From Ignavibacteria bacterium (GTDB lineage Bacteria; Bacteroidota; Ignavibacteria; Ignavibacteriales; SURF-24): a DNA stretch of 64,000 nt. Position 1 is the first letter of the stretch. Each line of letters starts with the position of its first letter. A model generated the notes under the pieces. The model was given only the letters and a program-made list of their open reading frames with translations, was not told where the DNA came from and did not search any database. The stretch covers positions 1 to 64,000 of the forward strand of contig JAAXKQ010000018.1 in the NCBI GenBank assembly GCA_025612245.1. Reading direction: 5' to 3'. This document shows, piece by piece, positions 52,012 through 62,000 of this stretch. The position numbers and the translations under genes were made by a program.

Positions 52012-53211
52012 CTAAAGCTCCCTTACCACCCTGAAGCCTGCCGTATTATCCCTGTAGTCCGATGCCTCGCGTACACGTACAGTGTTGCGGCAGACGTGCC
52101 CTTCATAGCTGTACCAGCTGCCCCCGCGCAGCGGATGGTATATTCCTGTAGCCGGCCCGCGCGGGTTATTACCCGCCTGGCTTGAAGCATAATAGTCCTC
52201 CTTGTACCAGTCGATGCACCACTCCCATACGTTCCCGTTCATATCATAAAGTTCCAGCTCATTCGGCTTTTTTGTACCCGTCTCGTGCGTCCTGCCGCCG
52301 GAGTTTCCGCTGTGCCAGGCAACCTCATCAATATTGTCACTCCCGCTGAACCTGAAGCCCGAGTTTTTATTTCCTCCCTTTGCCGCAAATTCCCATTCTG
52401 CCTCTGTAGGAAGCCTGAACTTTTCCCCCGTCATGCTGCTGAGCCAGCGGCAGTATTCCACTGCGTCTGTCCAGCTCACGTTAATTACGGGCCTCTTACC
52501 CCTGCCCCACCCGTTGTCTTCAGCCTTGGGCCTGTTTGTAATTTCACAGAACCGGTCGTACTCCTCAAAACTCACTTCATACTGCGCAATTGCAAAGCTG
52601 TCTACCCGCACCCTGTGCACCGGCTTTTCATCTGCCTGCCCCTCATTGCTCCCCATATCAAACCACCCGCCTTCAACTTTTACCATCCGGGGCTTCAGTT
52701 CCGCTTCCTTATAAACTGTAATTTTCTTATTGCTGAATAATTTTACGGCGTCTTTGATGGGCGTGGAGTTCAGGCTCAATAAATAACTCCCCTTATAGAC
52801 TTCAAGCCCGTCTGAAGCACGGATCAGCCTGAGCGTAAAACTCCCGTCGGGAGCTGCCTCGGCAGTAACGACAAATTTCAGGTCGAGATTGCTGCTGAGT
52901 GCCGTAAGTGTCCTCCTGTCGGATGCATCTAGGGCCCTTAAGCCAAGCGTCGACTGCTGCTCTTCCAGCTTGTCGTAAGGGAAAATGAGAAAATGCGTAT
53001 GTATCCCGGGCTGCATCTTCAATAGATCGTAAAACCTGCTTTCCAGAGCCCCCTCCCCGTTGAATTTCAGTATCCCGATTGCAATGGGCTCTTCCTGCCC
53101 TGAAAATGGGTCACGGGCAAAGTCTTCATAAAAGGCCTCCCGCTGCTGTGGCAATATTGAGCCCGAAAGTAATATCAGGAGAATTATTAAAATTTTCTGT
53201 GTGTGCTTCAT
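52012..53211 (-). CDS. Exported SUMF1/formylglycine-generating-enzyme-like protein
   Basis: A 399-residue protein. A signal peptide or anchor (about 1-22, ILIILLILLSGSILPQ) precedes a helical/beta domain (about 25-165) of unknown type. Residues 175-399 are a SUMF1 (FGE-sulfatase) domain: GGWFDMGSNEGQADEKPVHR, YEVSFEEYDRF, RPVINVSWTDAVEYCRWLS, LPTEAEWEFAAKGG, YDMNGNVWEWCIDWY and RGGSWYSYEGHVCR. Relatives include formylglycine generators and GldK-type gliding/T9SS ring proteins; the catalytic cysteine pair of true FGE is uncertain. It follows the kinase gene in the phospho-signalling cluster. Confidence 0.86.
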   Translation of the reverse strand: MKHTQKILIILLILLSGSILPQQREAFYEDFARDPFSGQEEPIAIGILKFNGEGALESRFYDLLKMQPGIHTHFLIFPYDKLEEQQSTLGLRALDASDRRTLTALSSNLDLKFVVTAEAAPDGSFTLRLIRASDGLEVYKGSYLLSLNSTPIKDAVKLFSNKKITVYKEAELKPRMVKVEGGWFDMGSNEGQADEKPVHRVRVDSFAIAQYEVSFEEYDRFCEITNRPKAEDNGWGRGKRPVINVSWTDAVEYCRWLSSMTGEKFRLPTEAEWEFAAKGGNKNSGFRFSGSDNIDEVAWHSGNSGGRTHETGTKKPNELELYDMNGNVWEWCIDWYKEDYYASSQAGNNPRGPATGIYHPLRGGSWYSYEGHVCRNTVRVREASDYRDNTAGFRVVREL

Positions 53212-53327
53212 AATAGTTCTGATATCTATGATGAAAACTTTTTTTATGCCCGGAAGAAATCCACTCTTTTCCCCGAAGTTTATTTTTCCCCGTTACCCCT
53301 TAAAATCCGCGCGCAGCGTGTAAGCGG

Positions 53328-55007
53328 CTACTCTCCTACTATAAGATTGACCGTGGAGCCTTCATTTAACCTCCGCCCGGATTTTGGTATCTGCCGTAAA
53401 ACAAGGTTATAGTTTGCAGCTGTGGAAGTTATGCGCGTTACAACGCCGCTTTTTAAGCCCATACGCCTTAAGACTCTTGAGGCTTCCTGTATGCTCATGC
53501 CTTCAAGATTTGGTACTGCAACCGTCTGCTTCTTTATAAGGGGCGCCTGCTTCGTTACCCCTTGGGAATTATCCTTCTCCCGGGGAGTTCTTCTTTTGTT
53601 AAGGCTTGAACCCGTATTCTCAATGGGTGAATTCTTTGTGGAAAGCCTTTCCCCTTTATTAACTGCCTCCGGATTTACCTCCATTCTGCTGCTTCCTGTA
53701 AGCTCCTGTCTTTTCCCGGCATCAGTAGCATCACTTAGCGTTTCAGCTTTTCCTTCTTCCTGCCTAAGTTCTGTGAAGTTTCCCGAATACCTGCTATAAA
53801 CCGTGTACCCGATAGCAGCCGCCAGAATCAGAAACGTCAGAACTATCATTGCCGGAAGTATAAACCTTTTCTTCCCGGGCCCGTCATCTTCTTCAGTCTC
53901 CAGTATAAAAGCCGTGTTGAGGTTATTCTTTTCTTCTTCATGCGGGGCAATTATCACGGCTTCTTCTTCATGCTGCTCTTCCATTATTTCACTTAAGGCC
54001 TGGTCTATTTCCTCCTTCCGGAACTTTATTGTCTCAAGCGACAGGTCTTTTTTAAATTCTTTTTCGGGCACTTTTCTCTTTGTCAGTATCTCGGCAAGTG
54101 CACCCCCGGTTTTTATCCTGCCGTCGGGATCTTTCTTAAGGCATCCTTCAATTGCGTATTCAAGCCACCCGGGCAGCTGCTTTAATTCATTTATTGGAGT
54201 GTGAGCCTCATTGATTATTTTGTAGATCGTGGTCAAAGGGCTGTCGCCATGGTAAGGGAACCTTCCCGTAAGCGCATTGTACATTACCACTCCCAGGCTG
54301 TATATATCCGTTCTTCCGTCGATCGGTTTACCTTCTGCCTGTTCGGGACTCATAAATTCAGGCGTGCCAATTACGGTGCCCGTTACGGTAAGCTGGTTCT
54401 CGTTTGTTGTCAGGTGCGCTATGCCGAAATCCGTCAGCACAGGGCGCCCTTCCTTGGTAATAAAAATGTTGCTGCTTTTTACGTCCCTGTGTACCAGAGT
54501 GTGCCTGTGCGCATAGTCCAGCGCGAGCGCAATTGGAGCTATTAAGCCCGCAGTCTCCTCAGCCGATATCGGCCCGCGTGCCATGAGCAGCTTGTGCAGG
54601 TCGCGCCCTTCTAGAAACTCCATAGCCATGAAGTGAACGCCGTTTTCAACTCCTTCTTCAAAGATGCGGATTATATTCGGGTGGTTAAGCCTTGAGAGTG
54701 CGGAAGCTTCCCTGTGGAAACGCCCCACGTATTCTTTTTCATCCGAAAGATGCAGCGGAAGGATCTTCAGCGCAACCTCACGCTCCGAGCTTACCTCAGC
54801 TGCCCTGTATAAAACAGACATGCCCCCGTGGCCTAGCTGATAGACAATCTTGTACTTTGAGGCAAGTGCACGCCTTACAGCCGTAATCGGATCGGCTGAA
54901 TTTGTGGACTGCTCAAGCCATTCACCGCAGAAGCGGCACTTAATTGCCGAGGCCCTGATTATTTCCCTGCAGAACGGGCAGAGTTTTGTTTCTTCTTCAG
55001 GAAGCAT
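53328..55007 (-). CDS. Membrane Ser/Thr protein kinase with zinc ribbon and PASTA domain
   Basis: A 559-residue Hanks-type kinase. The N-terminus is a zinc ribbon (C10, C13, C24, C27). The kinase domain (about 50-310) has the glycine loop LGHGGMSVLYRA, catalytic LVHRDVKSSNIFI, DFG in LTDFGIAH and MSPEQAEGK, all intact. After a charged linker comes one membrane helix (about 385-407, PAMIVLTFLILAAAIGYTVY), a Ser/Thr-rich extracytoplasmic stretch and one PASTA domain (VPNLEGMSIQEASRVLRRMG) that in relatives senses peptidoglycan. PP2C and FHA genes upstream complete a signalling set. Confidence 0.95.
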   Translation of the reverse strand: MLPEEETKLCPFCREIIRASAIKCRFCGEWLEQSTNSADPITAVRRALASKYKIVYQLGHGGMSVLYRAAEVSSEREVALKILPLHLSDEKEYVGRFHREASALSRLNHPNIIRIFEEGVENGVHFMAMEFLEGRDLHKLLMARGPISAEETAGLIAPIALALDYAHRHTLVHRDVKSSNIFITKEGRPVLTDFGIAHLTTNENQLTVTGTVIGTPEFMSPEQAEGKPIDGRTDIYSLGVVMYNALTGRFPYHGDSPLTTIYKIINEAHTPINELKQLPGWLEYAIEGCLKKDPDGRIKTGGALAEILTKRKVPEKEFKKDLSLETIKFRKEEIDQALSEIMEEQHEEEAVIIAPHEEEKNNLNTAFILETEEDDGPGKKRFILPAMIVLTFLILAAAIGYTVYSRYSGNFTELRQEEGKAETLSDATDAGKRQELTGSSRMEVNPEAVNKGERLSTKNSPIENTGSSLNKRRTPREKDNSQGVTKQAPLIKKQTVAVPNLEGMSIQEASRVLRRMGLKSGVVTRITSTAANYNLVLRQIPKSGRRLNEGSTVNLIVGE

Positions 55008-55056
55008 GATTAGTCAACTAATAATTATGGGAAAAATTTAAAAAGTATTGAACAGC

Positions 55057-56115
55057 TCATTGCAATGCTTTCATTCTACGGAGTTTAATTGTATCTGAGG
55101 CTTTCAGCTCTAACCCGTTCATATTGCCTGCGTGCGGTTTCCTGTTCAATGTTATAACGGCTCTTTTAGGCGCAGGTTCAGGCCTGGCGGTAAAGTTATT
55201 CCTGTATATGATTATTCCTGAAGCCGCAACAATAACCAGTATCAGCAGTATGTTCAGGAAAATCCTGAGTGAACTGCTCCCTGTCCCGGAAGGCTCATCG
55301 CGATCTCCCGGGGGATATTTTCTCTTCAAAACATTTCTTTCCGAACGCTCCAGGTGCCCGTACTTTGCAAGGACAACCGTAATGTTGTCAGCCGAGCCTG
55401 AATCGTAGGCATACGAGATTAGCTGTTCGGCGGCGGCTTTCAATGAACGCGTACCTAGTATATAATCCTCCAGGTCCTTGTAATCGGTGCTTACCTTGTC
55501 GGTTAAAAGCCCGTCGGAACAAAGCAGAAGCAGTTCGCCTTCTTTAAGAGTGTAGTACATTTCCCCCTCGGGAAATATGTCCGGCTTATCATTACCTCCG
55601 TTTACAGCACGTATAAGAAGGTGACTGAATCTCTGGAGCTTTACCGGGTCAGCCTTATTCCCGAGCTCTTTCTGCAGCTGCCTTATGTATGTATGATCCT
55701 CGGTTAACAGCTTAAGCTTTCCGTGCCTCAAAAGGTAAAGCCTGCTGTCTCCCATGTTTCCAACCACATACTTGTCACCGGCAATAAGCGCACATGTAAG
55801 CGTCGATCCCATTCCCTGCAGCCCGGGTCTATCTTTCTGCTCCCCTGCAATTGCCTCCTGCGCAAGGTCGAAAATCCGACCGAGCATTTCCTTCAGGTCT
55901 TCCGGGTATACGCGCGTGGTAAAGTTGTCGCTCAGGTATTTTTTCGCGGTCTCAATTACAATCCTGCTTGCAACCTCACCGCCTGCTGCGCCTCCCATGC
56001 CGTCGGCAACGGCAAGAAAATACCCGTCACCGTTAAAGGACAATGTGATGCAGGAATCTTCGTTATTACTCCTCCTGCCGGTATAGGAAGCCGAAAATAG
56101 TTCGAGTTCAGGCAT
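55057..56115 (-). CDS. PP2C-family Ser/Thr phosphatase with C-terminal membrane helix
   Basis: A 352-residue phosphatase that should reverse the neighbouring kinase. Metal-binding motifs are present: RRSNNEDS, VADGMGGAAGGEVAS, VGNMGDSRLYLL, LLLCSDGLLTDK and SADNITVVLA (about 1-245). A juxtamembrane linker and one helix (about 283-305, ILLILVIVAASGIIIY) attach it to the inner membrane, with a 40-residue tail outside. It is 49 bases upstream of the kinase and 39 bases after the FHA gene. Confidence 0.95.
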   Translation of the reverse strand: MPELELFSASYTGRRSNNEDSCITLSFNGDGYFLAVADGMGGAAGGEVASRIVIETAKKYLSDNFTTRVYPEDLKEMLGRIFDLAQEAIAGEQKDRPGLQGMGSTLTCALIAGDKYVVGNMGDSRLYLLRHGKLKLLTEDHTYIRQLQKELGNKADPVKLQRFSHLLIRAVNGGNDKPDIFPEGEMYYTLKEGELLLLCSDGLLTDKVSTDYKDLEDYILGTRSLKAAAEQLISYAYDSGSADNITVVLAKYGHLERSERNVLKRKYPPGDRDEPSGTGSSSLRIFLNILLILVIVAASGIIIYRNNFTARPEPAPKRAVITLNRKPHAGNMNGLELKASDTIKLRRMKALQ

Positions 56116-56154
56116 ATTACTCTTATATAGCCGGGAATAAAATTTTTAGCCCAG

Positions 56155-57312
56155 TTAATTTATTTTATACTGAAATTCCAGTTCTCCTGTTCTCATTTTT
56201 GCATCAGGCTTTAATTCGGCGCATTCACCCGGTTTGAGCTCCACGCCGTCAACCTGCGTTAAATTCGTTTCACTCAGGTTCTTCACAAAAAGCTTATGAT
56301 CCCTGTAGATCAGCTCTGCCTGCCGGCGCGAGACGGTCCTGAATTTTTCATTGAGCTGTATGTGTGCATATGCCCTTTCTCCCGTTACTACTTCCCTCCC
56401 TATAGAGACCACACTGCCTTCCTGGGTCGGAAAACCCGCAATCCTGAAGGACTTTCCCTTGTCATCTCCCGAAATGATCTCAAGCAGACCCGGAATAAAT
56501 GTAATCGTCTGCGGCGCCGGAGGCACAATCTTTATTGTCCTGAAGTCAGATTCATATGATGCCCCGGGATCTCTCATTGCAGAACCTTTCAGTGCAGAAC
56601 CTCTCATTGCAGAACCTTTCAGTGCAGGATCTCTCATTGCAGAATCTCTCACCGGAGAGTCTTTCTTAACCCGTTCCTTCTTATCCAAAACTTCACTTCT
56701 TTCAGCGTCTTTTTCCCCAGCCGGGGGTTCCATGCCGGGCTTTTCACGCGGCAAGTCGAATGGCACTTCACGCGGTGTCTCCGGAAGACTCATCTCCCCG
56801 CTTTCAGTCCCCTGAAGCGGAAAGGCGTAGATGACTTCTTCATAATCCCTTTCTTTACGCCTGCGCATCTGTGTGTAAATAAATATTGCCGCCAGAAGCA
56901 AAAACAACACGGCCAGAAGCATCACCAGCGGGTCCGTTCCCTGAGACTGCACAGAAGGCTCCGCCGGTTCAAGCGAGCTCCGGGTCCTTTCACTTATAAA
57001 CGGCGCCTTATTTACCGGATCAATGTAAACCGTACCGGTTACCTTGTATCTCTTGAATAACTGCGGTGCCGCTAAAGAGGTGTTTACCTTTACCGACCCT
57101 CCGTATTCCCCGTTTATTATGTAATAGCTCGTTGTGGCAGAAGTGGACGCTACGTACTGCGTAACAACCCCTTCAACTTCCACTGCCCTGCTGTTGAAGA
57201 CATCCGGCTTTTGAGATATTTCCTCAATTATAACTTTCCCCGCCTGGGCAAAAAGCATAACCGACCAGAATATAACCAGTAAAGCTGAAGCCGGTACAAT
57301 GTATTTTCTCAT
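56155..57312 (-). CDS. FHA-domain membrane protein with OB-like extracytoplasmic domain
   Basis: A 385-residue protein. I place the start at 57312 (MRKYIVPASALL) because GAGGATGAGT precedes it; starts at 57330 and 57381 are possible. A signal/anchor (1-24) is followed by an OB-like domain (about 26-110) and a membrane helix (about 130-150). A charged linker contains an imperfect repeat of SAMRDPALKG units (about 228-255). A C-terminal FHA domain (about 280-375) with SIGREV, HIQLNEKFRTVSRRQAE and KNLSETN would bind phosphothreonine made by the neighbouring kinase. First gene of the kinase cluster. Confidence 0.88.
   Translation of the reverse strand: MRKYIVPASALLVIFWSVMLFAQAGKVIIEEISQKPDVFNSRAVEVEGVVTQYVASTSATTSYYIINGEYGGSVKVNTSLAAPQLFKRYKVTGTVYIDPVNKAPFISERTRSSLEPAEPSVQSQGTDPLVMLLAVLFLLLAAIFIYTQMRRRKERDYEEVIYAFPLQGTESGEMSLPETPREVPFDLPREKPGMEPPAGEKDAERSEVLDKKERVKKDSPVRDSAMRDPALKGSAMRGSALKGSAMRDPGASYESDFRTIKIVPPAPQTITFIPGLLEIISGDDKGKSFRIAGFPTQEGSVVSIGREVVTGERAYAHIQLNEKFRTVSRRQAELIYRDHKLFVKNLSETNLTQVDGVELKPGECAELKPDAKMRTGELEFQYKIN
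56568..56655. repeat. In-frame tandem repeat in the FHA-protein linker
   Basis: A 15- or 30-base unit reading TCTCATTGCAGAACC / TTTCAGTGCAGAACC repeats about five times. It encodes the alternating SAMRDP/GSALKG peptide units. The number of units may vary between strains. Confidence 0.7.
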
Positions 57313-57381
57313 ACTCATCCTCATATCCATTTCTTTGTGTTTTAGTACAGAATGTGCACGGTGCCTCCCACACACTACCAA

Positions 57382-57839
57382 CTGAATTCATCGGCCTCTT
57401 TTCTTCCGGCAGATCCTCCCCTATTGAACTAATATAAAATAAAACCCTTATTTTTCAATCTTATTGCCCATGCACAAACCTGCTCTCAATAAAAAGCCGT
57501 CTTATCCTTTAATAATAAACATAAAAGGACTTATATGATAAGTTCCCGGAGACTCATGTTGATTCAGGTCACACCTCAAAGACCGATGTTGTTTTTGATC
57601 ACCCAAAATATTATACTTTTTTATACAGAGCTATTCCACCTTCCGGGTATAAAAAGCCTTCAAAATGATCTCCTGAGTCTTTGGAGCATAAAACCTGAAA
57701 AAGAGAGAAAAAGGTGGACAGAAAAGCGTTAGGAAAATATGTCTAACGGCGGCATCACGTTTTAAGTAGTGATCCGCCTTATGAGCGATCGTTTGTCTGC
57801 ACACGGAAAACGTATTTATAACAAGAGCTTGCATGTAAA
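57382..57839. other. Divergent intergenic region with a 30-base hairpin
   Basis: It separates the minus-strand kinase cluster from plus-strand exported-protein genes. The strongest element is a hairpin at 57748-57777 (GGCGG-ATCAC pairing with GTGAT-CCGCC across a ten-base loop, one bulge). No T-tract follows it, so it is not an ordinary terminator. No gene is seen. Confidence 0.45.
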
Positions 57840-58325
57840 ATGAATAAAACGCTGCTGTCGGTTTTCGTCATCCTTCTGGCCGCACTGCCTCTAAGAGCGC
57901 AGGAAAAGATCAGTGTAACTTCGGAAGCCGCCGAGGGAAAAGTATTCATCTACTATGAGCTGCAGGGTAACCCCGCGGAAGACTACGAAATATCCCTCCT
58001 GCTAAGACGCACCTCACAGCCAACTTTCAGCTATTCTCCCGAAGAGCTTGAAGGCGACTTTAATGAAGGGAAATTCGCCACTGGAAAAAGAAAGATCACC
58101 TGGAAGCTGACCCCGGAAGAAAAGAAAATGTTCTTTGAGGGCGACGACTATTACTTTGAGGTATTGGCAAAACCCTCTGGAGGCGGCACATCGTGGTATT
58201 ATTACCTCGGCGCGGCACTCGTAGCAGGAGGCGCTGCTGCGGCTATCATTACCTGGAACCAACAGGGGGATGGCGGAGGACGAACATCTGACCAGACGCT
58301 TCCGACACCACCCGGAAGACCATAA
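57840..58325 (+). CDS. Small exported protein with C-terminal membrane helix
   Basis: A 161-residue protein. A signal peptide (about 1-20, ALPLRAQ) is followed by a beta-rich domain (KVFIYYELQGNPAEDYEISLLL to YYFEVLAKP) and a hydrophobic Ala-rich helix (WYYYLGAALVAGGAAAAIITW). The tail is short and disordered (GDGGGRTSDQTLPTPPGRP). The sandwich may be an immunoglobulin-like domain. Function unknown. It is the first gene of a plus-strand unit facing the FHA/kinase cluster; the next gene starts 25 bases after its stop. Confidence 0.7.
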   Translation: MNKTLLSVFVILLAALPLRAQEKISVTSEAAEGKVFIYYELQGNPAEDYEISLLLRRTSQPTFSYSPEELEGDFNEGKFATGKRKITWKLTPEEKKMFFEGDDYYFEVLAKPSGGGTSWYYYLGAALVAGGAAAAIITWNQQGDGGGRTSDQTLPTPPGRP

Positions 58326-58350
58326 ATCCTTAACGCCGGGAACAACAAAC

Positions 58351-59010
58351 ATGAAACTATTATATATTACCGCTTTTATCTTTGCAGCCCTTTTTTCAGG
58401 CCTTCAGGCACAGGTTAAAGGAACTTCTGCACCTATGCGCATCATTCTTAAAAATGCCCCATCCGCCGGACCGCGCCTTACGCTCATTCAACCCCTGCTT
58501 GCCGGCGATCAGATGGTAACCGTCAGGGAGGCTTTACAGAGAATAGTTGTTGAAGCCGCTGATGATAACGGCATTTCCGAAGTATTGATAAATAATAAAA
58601 AGTCGGATTCTAACGACGGGAAAATTTTCTTCTCAAATATAGACCTGAAAGCCGGAGAAAACGTCGTCTCCATCAGCGCCCGCGACGCAAAGGGCAACAC
58701 TACGGTGAAAACCTTTAACATAACCTGGCTTTCCGTCCTGGCCCCGCCCGTTATCTCCATCAGTACCCCTCAGCCTGGAAAAGGGACAAAAGTAATGAGC
58801 AGCCGGAACGTCATATCTGTCAAAGGCACTGCCCTTTCTCTTAACGGCATAAGACTCGTTACCATAAATAGCCAGAGAGCACAACTCATGGAAGACGGCA
58901 GCTTCAGTGCCGAGGTGGCTCTTGCCACAGGAGATAATGCCCTTGTAATCAGCGCTACCGACAGCAGAGGTAATACGGCAACAGATACGTTTTTTGTTAC
59001 GCGTAAGTAA
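58351..59010 (+). CDS. Exported protein with two Ig-like (bacterial-repeat) domains
   Basis: A 219-residue secreted protein. ATG 58351 begins a signal peptide (MKLLYITAFIFAALFSGLQA); longer starts would overlap the previous gene. Two immunoglobulin-like units with the classical pattern follow: NGISEVLINNKKSD...NVVSISARDAKGNT and NGIRLVTINSQRA...NALVISATDSRGNT. Such modules resemble the PF09136-type domains of glycan-active and surface proteins. No catalytic region or sorting tail is present. It probably supports or decorates the giant repeat protein encoded next. Confidence 0.75.
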   Translation: MKLLYITAFIFAALFSGLQAQVKGTSAPMRIILKNAPSAGPRLTLIQPLLAGDQMVTVREALQRIVVEAADDNGISEVLINNKKSDSNDGKIFFSNIDLKAGENVVSISARDAKGNTTVKTFNITWLSVLAPPVISISTPQPGKGTKVMSSRNVISVKGTALSLNGIRLVTINSQRAQLMEDGSFSAEVALATGDNALVISATDSRGNTATDTFFVTRK

Positions 59011-59074
59011 CATTACCGCTTAAGAGCTATTGTTTTCAGACACACAGATCTTTGTATTTACTTTGAGAGGGCAA

Positions 59075-62000
59075 ATGAAAAAGCTGATTCTACTTTTTAT
59101 GTTTTTACCCGCTTGCCTCAGCGCGGCAGCACCCGCTGGCGGCAGTGAAAATAAAGACCTCGAATACCCCGTGGCCACGGGAACTATTACGCTTACTTCA
59201 CCCCAAAGCGGGGATGCCTGGCCGGCCGATACTTACCAGAACATAACCTGGCAGAGCCAGGGCATCGATAGCGTCACTATCAGCTACTCCTCCGATAACG
59301 GCGCCAACTGGTCCGTAATAACGGAAAATGTACCTGCTTTTTATGGCAGCTACCTCTGGGCGGTGCCGCTTGTTGTTTCATCGCAGTACATGATAAAAAT
59401 TACAGACGCTGCAAACGATTCCCTTAGTGCCGTATCACCTGCATTTTCCGTCTATGCCATCCCTTCGGCTACAACAGCAGAGGCAACCGGCATCACGGGC
59501 AGCTCGGCAACTTTTAACGCTTCGGTCAATGCTTTTAACGCGGAAACTACCGTCACATTCGAGTTCGGAACAACCGGCCTCTACGGCGATTCCATTGCCG
59601 CAGGCCAGAATCCCATAAACGGCGTAACAGAAAAAAACGTGAGCGCATCCGTTACCGGTCTTAATGAGGGAACTGCATACCACTTCAGGGTTAAGGCTAA
59701 AAACGCTGCCGGCACCTCCTACGGCAAGGACATGATGTTCATTACAAGCAAGGCCGAACTTTCTCTTACCTCCCCTTCCGGAAATGAACGCCTGCAGTCG
59801 GGAACAAATTACAACATTACCTGGAACAGCACAGATGTCAGTAACGTCAGGATAAGCTACTCTACTGATAACGGCATCAGCTGGAATAACGTCATTTCAA
59901 ACACCCCGGCTTCCGCGGGTCAGTATTCCTGGAAGGTGCCCGAAAGCCTGTCTTCATATTACAGGATCAGAATCAGCGACGCCTCAAATGCATCGCTTAA
60001 TTCAATATCGAACGCGTTCCTGGTCTTCTCTTTGCCCACTGCACAGACAAACACTGCTTCCGACCTGAAAATAAACTCAGCAACGCTAAGAGGCACCGTT
60101 AACCCGGGCAACTCCTCTTCAACGGTTTCCTTTGAGTACGGAACATCATCTTCATACGGGAATACCGTAAACGCCCTTCAAAACCCGCTTGACGGCATTG
60201 CACCCGTCGAGGTAAGCGCTTTAATCGATAGCCTTACACCCGGCTTAACCTATCACTACAGGGTTAAAGCCGTTAACAGCGCAGGAACCGTTTTCGGCAG
60301 CGACAGGACGTTTACTACCGACGCCGTTACACTCTTAATTACTTCCCCTTCCGGAGGGGAAAAGTGGCTCGCCGGCTCGGCTCACCCGATCGTATGGTCC
60401 GCTAAAAACGTTTCAGCCGTCTTACTGGAATATTCAACCGACGACGGCCTTAGCTGGAACACAATCAATAACGGAAAACCCGTCTTCTCGGGAGGGTCTT
60501 TCCCGTGGATCGTCCCTAATTCACTTTCTTCCGGGTTCAGGATCAGACTTAGCGACGCTTCCAATGCTTCGCTTAACTCAGTCTCAGGCGCCTTTTCCGT
60601 GTTCTCTCTTCCCGAAGCAAAAACAAACAACGCCTCCCAAATCGGCGTTAATTCGGCAGTGCTTAATGGCAGCATTAACCCCGGAAACTCACTTACAACC
60701 GTGAGCTTTGAATATGGCAATTCCATATTGTACGGAAACACAATAAGCGCTTCGCAAAGCCCCGTAAACGGCATAACTCAAAGCCAGGTGAGTGCCACTG
60801 CTGTCGGACTCCAGGCGGCTAAGACTTACCACTTCAGGCTTAAAGCCGTCAATGAGGCCGGAACAGTCTACGGAGAGGACATGACTTTCATAGCCGACAG
60901 CACAAACCTTTCGCTCATTTCACCTAAAGGCGGCGAGGAGTTTCTTGCCGGCTCGGTGCATAATATCTCCTGGCAGAGCAGAAATATTATTTCCCTAATG
61001 ATCCTTTATTCACTGGACGGCGGGAAAAGCTGGATTACACTCTCAGAGGCCGCCCCGGCACAAACAGGCAGCTTCCCCTGGAAAGTACCCGACTCGCTTT
61101 CTTCTCTTTGCAGAATTAAAATTGCCGATGCGGGCAATGTGCTCCTGAACTCTGCTTCCGGACTGTTTTCTGTTTATGGACTGCCCTCAGTCTCAACTCA
61201 ACCCTCCTCTAACGTCACTACCGGCTCGGCTGTTATCAGGGCAATTGCAATGGCCGGTAATTCCCCGGCAACGGTTATCTTTCAATACGGCACTTCCGAG
61301 TCCTACGGCTCGGTTGTTAACTCACAGCAAAATCCCCTAAAAGGAACTGGACAGGTTTACGTATCCGCTCAATTAACCGGACTTAAGCCGGGCACATTGT
61401 ACCACTACAGGGCGTCAATTTCAAATGCCGCCGGAAATGCCTCCGGAAGCGACATGACCTTTACTACAGACAGCATCAGCCTGGCAATTGCTTCCCCTTC
61501 GGGAGGTGAAGCTTGGAAAACCGGCTCACTGCAGAATATTTCCTGGACGGGAAAGAACGTCTCCAGCCTTAAAATTGATTACTCCACTGACGACGGTAAA
61601 AGCTGGATTAACCTGTCTTACGCCTTCCCGGCCTCTTCGGGACGCTACTTATGGACTGTCCCCGGCATTCTTTCCTCTCAATACAGGATAAGAATTAGCA
61701 GCGCTGCAGATTCTCTCTTAAGCACAACTTCAAAATCCTTTTCCGTCTTTTCTGCCCCAGTAGCCATAACAGACGACGCTTCAAACATTACGCTTAACTC
61801 GGCCGTATTGTATGCTTCCGTTAACCCCGGCAATTCCCCTTCAACCGTAACGTTTGAGTACGGAACTTCAACCGGCTACGAGCTCAGCATTCCCGCATCA
61901 CCCAGCCCTCTTAACGGTTTGACTCCAACAAACGTCAGCGCTGCTGTAAGCGGGCTTACACAGGGAATTATTTACCACTTCAGGGTCAGGGCCGAAAACA

